A DNA stretch of 64,000 nt, taken from assembly GCF_000017505.1 (NCBI RefSeq), contig NC_009675.1, positions 1,488,001 through 1,552,000 on the forward strand, read 5' to 3'. Under the pieces are notes generated by a model. The model was given only the letters and a program-made list of their open reading frames with translations, did no database searches and was not told the origin of the DNA. Shown in pieces: positions 1 through 10,242 of the stretch. A program made the translations under genes and the position numbers. Source of the DNA: Anaeromyxobacter sp. Fw109-5. GTDB lineage: Bacteria > Myxococcota > Myxococcia > Myxococcales > Anaeromyxobacteraceae. Within the stretch, counting starts at the first letter, position 1. The number at the start of each line of letters is the position of its first letter.

Positions 1-707
1 ATCGCGCGGAGGCGGCCGAGGATGTAGTCGAGCCGCTCGTCGGAGAGCGACAGCGGATCGCCGCCCGAGATCACCACGTCGCGGATCTCGGGGTGCGCCG
101 AGATGTACGCGAGCGACTCCTCGATCTGGCGCTTCGCGGCGGCGCTCGTCGGGTCCGACACCTTGCGCTTGCGCGTGCAGTGACGGCAGTACACCGGGCA
201 GTTGTGCGTCGTGTAGAAGAGCACGCGATCCGGGTAGCGGTGGGTGATCCCCGGCACCGGCATGTCCCGCTCCTCGGCGAGCGGATCCTCGAGGTCGGCG
301 GGCGCGATCGTCAGCTCGCCCATGGTCGGCACCGACTGGAGCCGGATCGGGCAGCTCGGGTCGTCGGGGTCCATGAGCGCGGCGTAGTACGGCGTGATGC
401 CCATGTGAAACTCGGCGTCGCTCTCGATCACCGCGCGGCGCTCGTCCGCCGTCAGGTGGATCACCTTCTCGAGCTGATCGAGGCGCGTGACGCGCTCGCG
501 CTGCTGCCAGTGCCAATCGTTCCAGAGCGCGTCCGGGACGTCCTTCCACGCGGAGCGCGGCCCGGGCGGGAAGCGCGTGCGGACGCCCGCGACCGGCCGG
601 ATGCCGTCGTCTCGCGGCGACGTCGCGCGGGCCTCGCCGTTCGGGCGCTCGGGCCGCGCGGGCACCCCCACGAGCTCGCCCCCGCCGGTCAGTGGAAGAT
701 TCGCCAT
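1..707 (-). CDS. kamA: Lysine 2,3-aminomutase family radical SAM protein (partial, N-terminal 235 residues)
   Basis: This gene is cut by the left window edge, so only its N-terminal part is visible. The frame reads MANLPLTGG and carries the radical SAM cluster motif CPVYCRHC at Cys170, Cys174 and Cys177, followed by SGGDPL, which binds S-adenosylmethionine in this family. The family uses a 4Fe-4S cluster, SAM and PLP to shift an amino group from C2 to C3 of lysine or a related amino acid. The stretch WHWQQRERVTRLDQ near residue 70 is typical of the family. The ATG at 705-707 was chosen because the frame upstream carries no family similarity. It diverges from a second kamA-like gene at 953, and the 245 bp between them must hold both promoters. 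The substrate (lysine, or glutamate as in some relatives) cannot be told from this part. Confidence 0.9.
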   Translation of the reverse strand, partial: MANLPLTGGGELVGVPARPERPNGEARATSPRDDGIRPVAGVRTRFPPGPRSAWKDVPDALWNDWHWQQRERVTRLDQLEKVIHLTADERRAVIESDAEFHMGITPYYAALMDPDDPSCPIRLQSVPTMGELTIAPADLEDPLAEERDMPVPGITHRYPDRVLFYTTHNCPVYCRHCTRKRKVSDPTSAAAKRQIEESLAYISAHPEIRDVVISGGDPLSLSDERLDYILGRLRA

Positions 708-952
708 GTCGTTCGCTCCACGAGGGGCCCTTCGCTCGGGCTGCCCTGTCCTTTAACACCACGGCTGCCTGCCGCCAGGGTACGCCGCCCCTCCGACTGG
801 GGGGCGTGCCACCTCCCGCAGACACCCCGGGGCGGAGAGCGGGCAGGCCGTCGCTTCGCGGGCGGGCGGCGTTTGACCGCAGCCGCCAGGGCGGTTAGCT
901 TCCGCGCCCCGCCGGAGGTCGGCATCGCGGGCCGGCCGGAGCGGGCGATCCA

Positions 953-2110
953 ATGGACTGGCGAGCCCGATTTCCTGACGTCCCGGAGAGCGACTGGCGC
1001 GACTGGCGCTGGCAGCACCGGAACGCGCTCCGCACGGCCGAGGAGCTCGGGCGCGTCGTGTGGCTCGGCGAGGAGGAGCGGCGCGGGCTCGCCCAGGCCC
1101 TCGGGCGCACGCGCGTGGCGGTGACGCCCTACTACGCGTCGCTCATGGATCCGCGGCACCCGAGCTGCCCGATCCGCCTGCAGGCGATCCCGTCGGCGCG
1201 CGAGGCCGAGGAGGCGCCGGGGGATCTGCGCGATCCCATCGGCGAGGAGGCGCACCGGCCGGCGCGGGCGATCGTGCACAAGTACCGCGACCGGGTCCTC
1301 TTCCTCGCCGTGGATCGCTGCTCGGTCTACTGCCGCCACTGCACCCGCCGCCGGATCACGTTCGGCGCGGACGGCGGCTTCGACCGGGACGCGATCGAGG
1401 AGGGGATCGCCTACGTGCGCGCGCACCGCGAGGTCCGCGACGTCATCGTCTCCGGGGGCGATCCGCTGGTCCTCTCCGACGAGCGGCTCGACGCGCTGCT
1501 GGGGGGACTGCGCGCGATCCCGCACGTGCAGCTCCTCCGCGTCGCCACGCGCGCGCCGGTCACGTGCCCGATGCGGGTGACCCCCGCCCTCGCCGCGCTC
1601 CTCCGGCGCCACGCGCCGCTGTTCGTGGTGACGCACTTCAACCACCCGGCGGAGTGCACGCCGGACGCGCGCGCGGCGTGCGAGGCCCTCGTGGACCACG
1701 GGGTGCCGGTCGAGAACCAGTCGGTGCTGCTGCGCGGCGTGAACTCCTCCGCGCGCCTCCTCACCGATCTGAACGAGCGGCTCCTCACGTTCCGCGTGCG
1801 CCCCTACTACCTGCACCAGGGCGATCTGGCGGAGGGGACGGCGCACCTGCGCACGCCGCTCGAGGCGGGCGTCGCCATCCTCGAGGCCATGCGCGGCCGC
1901 ACGAGCGGGCTCGCCATCCCCCACCTCGCGGTGGACCTGCCGGACGGCGGCGGCAAGATCACGCTGCAGCCGAGCTACCAGCTCGGGCGGGAGGGCGGCG
2001 CCCACGCGCTGCGGAGCCACAGGGGCGGACGTTACCTGTACCCGGACCCTCCGGAGCGCGACCTGACCTGCCCCTACGAGCGCGTCTTCTACGGGGAGAG
2101 CGAGGGCTGA
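953..2110 (+). CDS. KamA-family radical SAM aminomutase, second paralogue
   Basis: A 385-residue protein of the lysine 2,3-aminomutase family. The iron-sulfur motif CSVYCRHC lies at Cys123, Cys127 and Cys130, followed by SGGDPLVLS. The C-terminal DGGGK segment near residue 325 matches the PLP-lysine loop of KamA enzymes. It lacks the roughly 50-residue N-terminal extension of the divergent neighbour and differs from it throughout, so it is a paralogue rather than a recent copy. A GGAG sits about 10 bases before the ATG. EpmB-type enzymes, which act on a lysine of elongation factor P, belong to the same superfamily. No epmA or efp is adjacent, so a free amino-acid substrate is at least as likely. 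Confidence 0.88.
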   Translation: MDWRARFPDVPESDWRDWRWQHRNALRTAEELGRVVWLGEEERRGLAQALGRTRVAVTPYYASLMDPRHPSCPIRLQAIPSAREAEEAPGDLRDPIGEEAHRPARAIVHKYRDRVLFLAVDRCSVYCRHCTRRRITFGADGGFDRDAIEEGIAYVRAHREVRDVIVSGGDPLVLSDERLDALLGGLRAIPHVQLLRVATRAPVTCPMRVTPALAALLRRHAPLFVVTHFNHPAECTPDARAACEALVDHGVPVENQSVLLRGVNSSARLLTDLNERLLTFRVRPYYLHQGDLAEGTAHLRTPLEAGVAILEAMRGRTSGLAIPHLAVDLPDGGGKITLQPSYQLGREGGAHALRSHRGGRYLYPDPPERDLTCPYERVFYGESEG

Positions 2111-2133
2111 AGGGCCGGACGCCCGCGGCCTCG

Positions 2134-2790
2134 CTACAGGTCGCTCCGGCCCTCGACCGCCCGCTGCTCGGCGGCCGCGCGGCGGCGGGCGCGCAGGTAC
2201 TCGACGATCCCGGGCGCGATCGACACGAGCACCACCACCACGATGACCTTCTCGATGTGGTGCTCGAGGTTCGGGATCGAGTTCCCCAGCCCGTAGCCGA
2301 GCAGCGTCATGGAAAGCACCCACGCCGCGCCGCCGACGACGTTGTAGCTCGCGAACCTCCGGTAGCTCATCTGCGCGACGCCGGCCACGACCGGCACGAA
2401 CGTGCGGACGAGCGGCATGAAGCGGGCGATGATGATCGCCTTGCCGCCGTGCTTCTCGTAGAAGTCGTGCGCCGCCTTCAGGTGCTCGGGGCGGAACAGG
2501 CGCGAGCGGGGGCGGTTGAAGATGTGGGGGCCGGCGCGGGCGCCGATGGTGTAGCTCACCGCGTCCCCGACGACCGCCATCGGGATGAGGAGCAGGTTGA
2601 GCGCCCAGATGGAGAGGTCGCCCTTCGCCGCGTACACTCCTGCCATGACGAGCAGCGAGTCCCCGGGCAGGAAGAACACGAGCGCGCCGGTCTCGAGGAA
2701 GACGATGAGCGCGAGGGCGGGGTAGCCACCCCATCGGATCAGCTCGCCCGGATCCCGGATGAGCTCGACGAACCACCGGATGATCTGCAC
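2134..2790 (-). CDS. DedA family inner-membrane protein
   Basis: A 218-residue polytopic membrane protein of the DedA/SNARE-associated family, whose members are linked to undecaprenyl-phosphate or phospholipid translocation and membrane-potential homeostasis. Visible motifs are the acidic FLETG segment at residues 31-35, PGDSLL at 42-47, GDAVSY at 75-80 and the arginine-containing RFMPLVRT at 123-130, all conserved in the family. I chose the GTG at 2790 because it gives the usual family length. An open frame continues upstream to 2937 but is low-complexity and overlaps the divergent SpoIID gene. Even with this start the two genes overlap by about 30 bp at their 5' ends, so one start may be misplaced. 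Confidence 0.85.
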   Translation of the reverse strand: MQIIRWFVELIRDPGELIRWGGYPALALIVFLETGALVFFLPGDSLLVMAGVYAAKGDLSIWALNLLLIPMAVVGDAVSYTIGARAGPHIFNRPRSRLFRPEHLKAAHDFYEKHGGKAIIIARFMPLVRTFVPVVAGVAQMSYRRFASYNVVGGAAWVLSMTLLGYGLGNSIPNLEHHIEKVIVVVVLVSIAPGIVEYLRARRRAAAEQRAVEGRSDL

Positions 2791-3727
2791 CGCTGACGTA
2801 TACACATCGCGCACCCGGGCCGCCAAGCGCGGGGCGCGCCCGGCCGGACCCGCGCGGCGCCGGGCGGCGCTCGTCCGCACGGTCGCCCTCGGGCTCGCGC
2901 TCGCCGGGGCGGCGGGGGCGCGGGGGGAGGAGCTCATCCGCGTGCGCGTGTCGGAGTCGCCCGAGCGGATCGAGGAGCTCCGGCTCGAGGACTACGTCGC
3001 CGGCGTGGTCTCCGGCGAGATGCCCGCCTCCTTCCCCGCGGAGGCCCTGAAGGCGCAGGCGGTGGCGGCGCGCAGCTACGCGCTCACGCGCAAGATCGAG
3101 GCGCAGGCCGCCAACCGGCGCTGGGACATCGCGACCGGCGTGCTCGCGCAGGTCTACCGGCAAGGCGCGAGCGGCCCTGCCCGCGCGGCGACGGCGGCGA
3201 CCGCGGGCGAGGTGATGGTGGCGGGCGTGGAGCCGCTGGAGGCGTACTTCCACGCGTCGTGCGGGGGCACCACCGAGGCCGGCCTGGCGGCGCTGGGGCG
3301 CGGCCACCCCTATCTCCCCTCGGTGGAGTGCGGGCGATGCGCGCGCGCCCCCGGCGCGCGCTGGTCGGTCCGGATCGACGCCCGCGCGCTCGCCTCGGCG
3401 GCGCGCCTGCGCGGCGCCGCCACGGACGCGCGCGTGACGTCGCGCACGCCGAGCGGGCGCGCGGAGCGGATCGAGATCTCCGCCGGGCCGCGGCGCGCCA
3501 CGGTGGCGGCCACCGATCTGCGCCAGCGCCTCGGCTACGGCCGCCTCCCGTCGCTCGCCTTCGCGGTGCGCGCCGAGCGCGGCGCGTTCGTCTTCGAGGG
3601 CCGCGGCCACGGGCACGGCGCCGGCCTGTGCCAGTGGGGCGCCGCCGGGCTCGCCCGCGAGGGGCGGGGCTACCGCGAGATCCTCGGCCACTACTACCCG
3701 GGCGCGGACGTGGTTCGGATGTACTAG
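2759..3727 (+). CDS. SpoIID/LytB domain protein, secreted
   Basis: A 322-residue exported protein with a SpoIID domain, the fold of the Bacillus lytic transglycosylase SpoIID and the amidase enhancer LytB. The basic stretch RRRAALVR followed by VALGLALAGAAGA is a signal peptide, possibly Tat-type. The family block LEDYVAGVVSGEMPASFP with ALKAQAVAARSYAL follows, and the C-terminus holds GRGHGHGAGLCQWGA and the terminal YYPG segment. In non-endospore formers such proteins act in peptidoglycan remodelling; that role is inferred here. The ATG at 2759 has GGAT about six bases upstream; an in-frame ATG at 2780 is the alternative. The gene ends eight bases before queA. Confidence 0.85.
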   Translation: MSSTNHRMICTADVYTSRTRAAKRGARPAGPARRRAALVRTVALGLALAGAAGARGEELIRVRVSESPERIEELRLEDYVAGVVSGEMPASFPAEALKAQAVAARSYALTRKIEAQAANRRWDIATGVLAQVYRQGASGPARAATAATAGEVMVAGVEPLEAYFHASCGGTTEAGLAALGRGHPYLPSVECGRCARAPGARWSVRIDARALASAARLRGAATDARVTSRTPSGRAERIEISAGPRRATVAATDLRQRLGYGRLPSLAFAVRAERGAFVFEGRGHGHGAGLCQWGAAGLAREGRGYREILGHYYPGADVVRMY

Positions 3728-3735
3728 GACGAATC

Positions 3736-4773
3736 GTGAGGCTATCGGACTTCGACTACGAGCTCCCCGAGGAGCTGGTCGCGCAGGAGCCGGTCACGCC
3801 GCGCGACGCGTCGCGGCTGCTCGTCCTCCCGCGCGAGGGCGCCGCCGAGCACCGCGCGTTCACGGACCTCCCGGACCTGCTCGCCCCGGGCGATCTGCTG
3901 GTGTTCAACGACACGAAGGTCATCCCGGCGCGGCTCGTCGGGACGAAGCCGACCGGGGGCAAGGTGGAGCTGCTCCTGTGCGAGCCGCTCGGCGGCGGGC
4001 TCGGGAGCCGCTGGCGCGCGATGGGGCAGGCCTCGAAGCCCATCCGCGAGGGCACGACGCTCCTGTTCGAGGGGCTCGAGGCGCGCGTCGAGGCGAGCGA
4101 GGGGGAGGGCTTCTACGTCGTGACGCTCGACCGCGAGGGCGAGGCCCTCGAGGCGGCGCTCGCGCGCGCCGGCCGGATCCCGCTGCCACCCTACATCCGC
4201 CGCGCCCCTTCCGACGTGGACCGCGAGCGCTACCAGACCATCTGGGCGCGCGCGCCCGGCAGCGCGGCGGCGCCCACCGCCGGGCTGCACTTCACGGAGG
4301 CGATCCTCGCGCGGCTCGCCGCGCGCGGGGTGGAGCGGACCGCCGTCACGCTCCACGTCGGTCCGGGCACCTTCCTCCCGGTCCGCGGTGACTCGGTGGA
4401 GGGGCACCGCATGCACGCCGAGCAATACGAGGTCCGTCCGGAGGCGGCGGCGGCCATCGCGGCCTGCCGCGCGCGTGGGAGCCGCGTGGTGGCGGTCGGG
4501 ACGACCTCGGTGCGGACGCTGGAGAGCGCGTGGCGCGGGGGAGCGGTCGCGGCGGGGGCGGGGCGCACGGCGCTCTTCGTGCGTCCCGGCCACGCCTTCC
4601 GCGCGGTGGACGCCCTCGTCACGAACTTCCACCTGCCCCGCTCGACGCTGCTCATGCTGGTGTGCGCGTTCGGTGGAACCCACCGGGTCCTCGCCGCCTA
4701 CCGCGACGCCGTCGCGCGCCGATATCGCTTCTTCAGCTACGGCGACGCGATGCTCCTGGCGCGTGCGGATTGA
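3736..4773 (+). CDS. queA: S-adenosylmethionine:tRNA ribosyltransferase-isomerase QueA
   Basis: A 345-residue enzyme that transfers the ribosyl moiety of SAM to preQ1 in tRNA, giving epoxyqueuosine at wobble position 34 of GUN-anticodon tRNAs. The N-terminus runs RLSDFDYELPEELVAQEP, as in nearly all QueA proteins. Family blocks NDTKVIPARL, GKVELLLCEP, TAGLHFTE, HVGPGTFLPVR and VTNFHLPRSTLLMLVCAF are all present, and the length is normal. I chose the GTG at 3736, nine bases after the upstream stop, because it gives exactly the family N-terminus. It heads a queA-tgt-yajC-secD-secF cluster, which is conserved in many proteobacteria, but a PilZ gene is inserted before tgt here. Confidence 0.97.
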   Translation: MRLSDFDYELPEELVAQEPVTPRDASRLLVLPREGAAEHRAFTDLPDLLAPGDLLVFNDTKVIPARLVGTKPTGGKVELLLCEPLGGGLGSRWRAMGQASKPIREGTTLLFEGLEARVEASEGEGFYVVTLDREGEALEAALARAGRIPLPPYIRRAPSDVDRERYQTIWARAPGSAAAPTAGLHFTEAILARLAARGVERTAVTLHVGPGTFLPVRGDSVEGHRMHAEQYEVRPEAAAAIAACRARGSRVVAVGTTSVRTLESAWRGGAVAAGAGRTALFVRPGHAFRAVDALVTNFHLPRSTLLMLVCAFGGTHRVLAAYRDAVARRYRFFSYGDAMLLARAD

Positions 4774-4842
4774 CCCACCGTCCGGCCCGGCGTCTGCCCG
4801 TGCTATAGGATTCTCTCGGCGAAAGGAGCGGGGGGGCCACGA

Positions 4843-6670
<1,828 letters not shown>

Positions 6671-6715
6671 GACCCCGGCGCCGGGCGAGCGTGCGGGCCC
6701 ACGGCCGGAAAGGGG

Positions 6716-6745
6716 TTGCGGGTAGGCGCCAACTCAGGCTAAAAG
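6716..6745 (+). promoter_or_regulatory. Possible sigma70-type promoter before yajC
   Basis: TTGCGG at 6716-6721 and TAAAAG at 6740-6745 are separated by 18 bases, about 37 bases before the yajC start. The match to the consensus is moderate (3 of 6 and 4 of 6). It lies in the only sizeable gap of the tgt-yajC region (111 bp), where a separate promoter for the Sec genes is plausible. Confidence 0.4.
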
Positions 6746-6781
6746 ACGGCGCTTTTCCCTTTCCGTACCCAGCGGAGACCT

Positions 6782-7132
6782 ATGCATCCCGTCCTGCACG
6801 CGTTCCTGTCGCAGACCGCTCCCGAGGGGCAGGCGCAGAACCCGATCATGGGGTTCCTGCCCTTCATCCTCATCGCGGTGGTCTTCTACTTCGTCTTCTT
6901 CCGCCCCCAGGCGAAGCAGGCGAAGAAGCACCAGTCGTTCCTCTCGGAGCTGAAGAAGGGGGACGAGGTGGTGACCCAGGGCGGAATCATCGGCACGGTG
7001 GTCCTGGTCGAGGATCGCACCGTGCTCGTCGACGTGGGCGGGGGGACCAAGCTGAAGATCCTCAAGGCCCAGATCGCCGGACAGTGGAACCCTGTCGCGA
7101 CCACGCCGGCCAAGGCGGAGGCGAAGAAGTAG
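6782..7132 (+). CDS. yajC: Preprotein translocase accessory subunit YajC
   Basis: A 116-residue single-span membrane protein. One strong transmembrane helix (residues 22-41, GFLPFILIAVVFYFVFF) is followed by the family motif RPQAKQAKKHQSFLSELKKGDEVVTQGGIIGTV, a small cytoplasmic SH3-like domain. YajC associates with SecDF and stabilises the translocon in the inner membrane. GGAG lies five to six bases before the ATG. The stop codon is immediately followed by the secD ATG, so translational coupling is likely. Confidence 0.96.
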   Translation: MHPVLHAFLSQTAPEGQAQNPIMGFLPFILIAVVFYFVFFRPQAKQAKKHQSFLSELKKGDEVVTQGGIIGTVVLVEDRTVLVDVGGGTKLKILKAQIAGQWNPVATTPAKAEAKK

Positions 7133-8968
7133 ATGGAACGCTCCTGGTACTGGCGCGTGGGGCTCGTCGTCGCCGCCACGCTCTTCTCGCTCTGGCAGCT
7201 CGTCCCGAGCTGGTTCTACTTCAAGCTCGCGCCCGAGCAGCGCAGCACCGAGGCGGTCGCGGAGGCGGTGCCCGGCTGGGCGCCCGACTCGGCGAAGCAC
7301 CTCAACCTCGGGCTCGACCTGCAGGGCGGCATCCACCTCGCCATGGGCGTGGACGTCGAGCGGGCCGTGAAGGCCAAGGTCGCGCGCCGCGGCGACGAGA
7401 TCGCCGAGTTCCTGAAGTCCAAGAGCGTTCCGGCGGAGTCCGTGACGACCACCGCCGGCGGCACTCGCATCGCGGTGAAGACCTCGGCGCCCGATCAGGT
7501 CGAGTCGGCGGTCCTCGACGCGGGCTACGGCGACGAGATGTTCTCGCCCGGCACGGAAGGTGACGTGGTCACCTTCGCGTTCAAGGACAGCGCGCTCCGC
7601 GACTTCCAGGTGAAGGCGGTCGAGCAGGCGGAGAAGACGATCCGCAACCGCGTCGACAAGTGGGGCGTCTCCGAGCCCGACATCAAGCGCAAGGCGAACA
7701 ACCAGATCCAGATCCAGCTGCCGGGCTTCAAGGATCCGGAGAAGGCGAAGGAGCTGCTCGGCCGCACCGCGCAGCTCGAGTTCAAGATCACGGACGACGA
7801 GAACCCGGCCCTCGATCCGCTGCGCGGGCAGCTCCCCGCCTGCTCCGAGGCCGAAGGCCTCCGCCTCCCCCTCCCGCAGGCCGGCTGCTGGGCCACGGAG
7901 ACCGTCGAGCTCCCGAACGGCGGGGCTCGCGCCGTCACCCTCCTCGCCGCCAACACCCGCGCCGAGCTCGAGAAGCTCATCCAGGAGAAGGCGGCCCCGC
8001 TGCTCGACCCGCAGAAGAACGTGATCGGGATCGGCGAGGACTCGCTGCCCACGGGCGCGGTCCGCACGCCGTACTACCGGACCTACCTGCTGCGCGCGAA
8101 GACCGAGCTCACCGGCGACTACATCGCCGACGCGCGGGCGGCCATCGACCAGTCCCAGCAGTTCGGCCAGCAGGGGCGGCCGCTCGTGCAGTTCACCATG
8201 ACCGCCGAGGGCGGGCGGCTCATGCAGAAGCTCACGAGCGAGAACATGCGGCGCCGCATGGCGACGGTCCTCGACGACAAGGTCGAGACGGCGCCGTACA
8301 TCCAGGGCGAGATCTCCACCAACGGGCAGATCACGCTCGGGTCCGGCCGGAACCCGCAGGAGATGTTCGAGGAGGCGAACGAGATCGCGCTCGTGCTCAA
8401 GGCCGGGGCGCTCCCGGCGCCGGTGACCATCTCGGAGGAGCGGACCGTCGGCGCGACCCTCGGGCCCGAGCTCGTGAAGCGCGGCACCGTCGCGGCCCTC
8501 GTCGGCCTCGGGCTCGTGCTCCTCTTCATGGTCGCGTACTACCGCGCGAGCGGGCTCATCGCGGACGTGGCGCTCGTGCTGAACGGCCTCCTCGTCCTCG
8601 CCATCATGGCGATGATCGGCTCGACGCTCACGCTCCCCGGGATCGCCGGCTTCGTCCTCACCCTCGGCATGGCCGTCGACGCGAACGTGCTCATCAACGA
8701 GCGCATCCGCGAGGAGCTCCGCGCCGGAAGGACCATCAAGCTGGCGGTCCAGCAGGGCTACGACAAGGTGTTCTGGACGATCGTGGACTCCCACGTGACC
8801 ACGCTCGTCGCGGCCCTCGTCCTCATGAACTACGGCTCCGGTCCGGTGCGCGGCTTCGCCGTGACCCTCACGATCGGCCTCGTGGCCTCGATGTTCACCT
8901 CCATCGTCGTGACCCGCGTCATGATGGAGTACTTCACGCGCCACGAGACGGCGCGGCTGAGCGTGTGA
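7133..8968 (+). CDS. secD: Protein translocase subunit SecD
   Basis: A 611-residue RND-type membrane protein that with SecF uses proton-motive force to pull translocated proteins into the periplasm. There is an N-terminal helix (residues 5-25), then a large periplasmic P1 region with LGLDLQGGIHLAMGVD, and GEISTNGQITLGSGR before the first helices of the membrane block. The C-terminal part holds five further helices with LTLPGIAGFVLTLGMAVDANVLINERIREEL, the essential family signature containing the proton-relay aspartate. The length is normal. Its stop overlaps the secF start by one base (TGATG). Confidence 0.97.
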   Translation: MERSWYWRVGLVVAATLFSLWQLVPSWFYFKLAPEQRSTEAVAEAVPGWAPDSAKHLNLGLDLQGGIHLAMGVDVERAVKAKVARRGDEIAEFLKSKSVPAESVTTTAGGTRIAVKTSAPDQVESAVLDAGYGDEMFSPGTEGDVVTFAFKDSALRDFQVKAVEQAEKTIRNRVDKWGVSEPDIKRKANNQIQIQLPGFKDPEKAKELLGRTAQLEFKITDDENPALDPLRGQLPACSEAEGLRLPLPQAGCWATETVELPNGGARAVTLLAANTRAELEKLIQEKAAPLLDPQKNVIGIGEDSLPTGAVRTPYYRTYLLRAKTELTGDYIADARAAIDQSQQFGQQGRPLVQFTMTAEGGRLMQKLTSENMRRRMATVLDDKVETAPYIQGEISTNGQITLGSGRNPQEMFEEANEIALVLKAGALPAPVTISEERTVGATLGPELVKRGTVAALVGLGLVLLFMVAYYRASGLIADVALVLNGLLVLAIMAMIGSTLTLPGIAGFVLTLGMAVDANVLINERIREELRAGRTIKLAVQQGYDKVFWTIVDSHVTTLVAALVLMNYGSGPVRGFAVTLTIGLVASMFTSIVVTRVMMEYFTRHETARLSV

Positions 8969-10170
8969 TGCGATTCAAGAGCTTCGACATCGTCCCCCAC
9001 GGCACGAAGTTCGACTTCGTCGGGAAGCGCCACATCGCGGTGGTGCTCTCGCTCATCGTCAACGCGGCCGTCCTCCTCTGGGCGGTGCCCGCCATCCACG
9101 GCCTCAACTTCGGCGTGGACTTCGCGGGCGGCACCGAGATGGAGGTGAAGTTCGCGCAGCCCGTCGACGCGGGCGCGATCCGCAAGAGCGTCGAGGACCT
9201 CGGCTTCAAGGGCGCGTCCGTCCAGACCTACGGCGACGAGGAGGAGCACGCGTTCCTCATCCGCGTCGAGCGCATCGCGCTCATGGGCGAGGAGGACGTG
9301 AAGCGCGTCGTCGACGCGGTCCAGGCGAAGTTCCCCGTCGAGCGCTGGAGCTTCAACCCCGAGATCGGCGACAAGATCGACTTCGAGTTCAAGCAGCCGC
9401 CGAGCCCGCAGGCGCTCCAGGCCGCGGTCGAGGGCGCCGGCGTGGGCGTCCGCGAGGTGCGCGCCGAGCAGGGCCTCGCGGCCGGCACCCGGTCGTTCGC
9501 GGTCATCACGCAGGGCATCCGCGAGAAGATCGAGCGCGACCTCTCGACGCACTTCGCCCAGGCGCAGCCGGAGGTGCGGCGCGTCGAGTACGTCGGCCCG
9601 GCGGTCGGCCGCGAGCTGCGCAACCAGGGCTTCAAGGCCGTGCTGTACGCGATGGCGCTCATCGTCGTGTACGTCGGCCTGCGGTTCGACTTCCGCTTCA
9701 GCCCCGGCGTGATCATCGCCATCCTCCACGACGCCATCGTCACCCTGGGCTACTTCGCCTTCACCGGGCGCGAGTTCAACCTCACCTCCATCGCGGTGCT
9801 CCTCACGGTGGTCGGCTACTCGGTGAACGACACCGTCGTGGTCTACGACCGCATCCGCGAGAACCAGGCGAAGTACAAGGGCAAGTCCCTCGCCGAGATC
9901 GTGAACCTCTCGATCAACGAGACCCTGGGCCGGACCTTCCTCACCTCGTTCGCGACGGCCCTCTCGCTGGTCGGCCTGCTCGTCTACGGCGTCGGGACGC
10001 TCTTCGACTTCTCCGCCGCCATGCTCGTCGGAATCGTCTCCGGCACCTACTCGACGTGGTTCATCGCCGCTCCGATGACGATCTGGTTCGAGGAGCGGGC
10101 GGCCAAGAAGAAGGCCTCGACCCCCGCCGCCGCGGCGCCGTCCGCGCCCGGGCGCGCCGCCCAGAAGTAG
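8968..10170 (+). CDS. secF: Protein translocase subunit SecF
   Basis: A 400-residue partner of SecD. It has an N-terminal helix (IAVVLSLIVNAAVLLWAV), the P1 motif LNFGVDFAGGTEMEVKF, and a C-terminal block of five helices with YVGLRFDFRF and VVGYSVNDTVVVYDRIREN. A long periplasmic insert of about 130 residues (roughly 80-210) separates the first helix from the membrane block, longer than in E. coli SecF. The Lys/Ala-rich tail is cytoplasmic. The ATG at 8968 overlaps the secD stop. A strong hairpin follows 24 bases after the stop. Confidence 0.97.
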   Translation: MRFKSFDIVPHGTKFDFVGKRHIAVVLSLIVNAAVLLWAVPAIHGLNFGVDFAGGTEMEVKFAQPVDAGAIRKSVEDLGFKGASVQTYGDEEEHAFLIRVERIALMGEEDVKRVVDAVQAKFPVERWSFNPEIGDKIDFEFKQPPSPQALQAAVEGAGVGVREVRAEQGLAAGTRSFAVITQGIREKIERDLSTHFAQAQPEVRRVEYVGPAVGRELRNQGFKAVLYAMALIVVYVGLRFDFRFSPGVIIAILHDAIVTLGYFAFTGREFNLTSIAVLLTVVGYSVNDTVVVYDRIRENQAKYKGKSLAEIVNLSINETLGRTFLTSFATALSLVGLLVYGVGTLFDFSAAMLVGIVSGTYSTWFIAAPMTIWFEERAAKKKASTPAAAAPSAPGRAAQK

Positions 10171-10193
10171 CGCGTCCTCGCGGCCATCTCCGG

Positions 10194-10222
10194 GGCCCCG
10201 TCGCCGAGGAGGCGGCGGGGCC
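10194..10222. terminator. Hairpin terminator between convergent secF and AEC genes
   Basis: A 12-bp stem (10194-10205 with 10211-10222) encloses the loop GAGGA. All pairs are Watson-Crick except one G-U wobble. There is no T-run on either side. It is the only structure in the 72-bp gap between two converging genes, so a bidirectional terminator or transcript-end stabiliser is likely. Confidence 0.55.
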
Positions 10223-10242
10223 TCGCCGCTTCGAGGGGCTCG

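Noticed and set aside
689-3691. A 1,000-codon minus-strand open frame
   Set aside because: It runs antisense to the second kamA-like gene and SpoIID, overlaps the DedA gene in another frame, and has only low-complexity Arg/Ala sequence.
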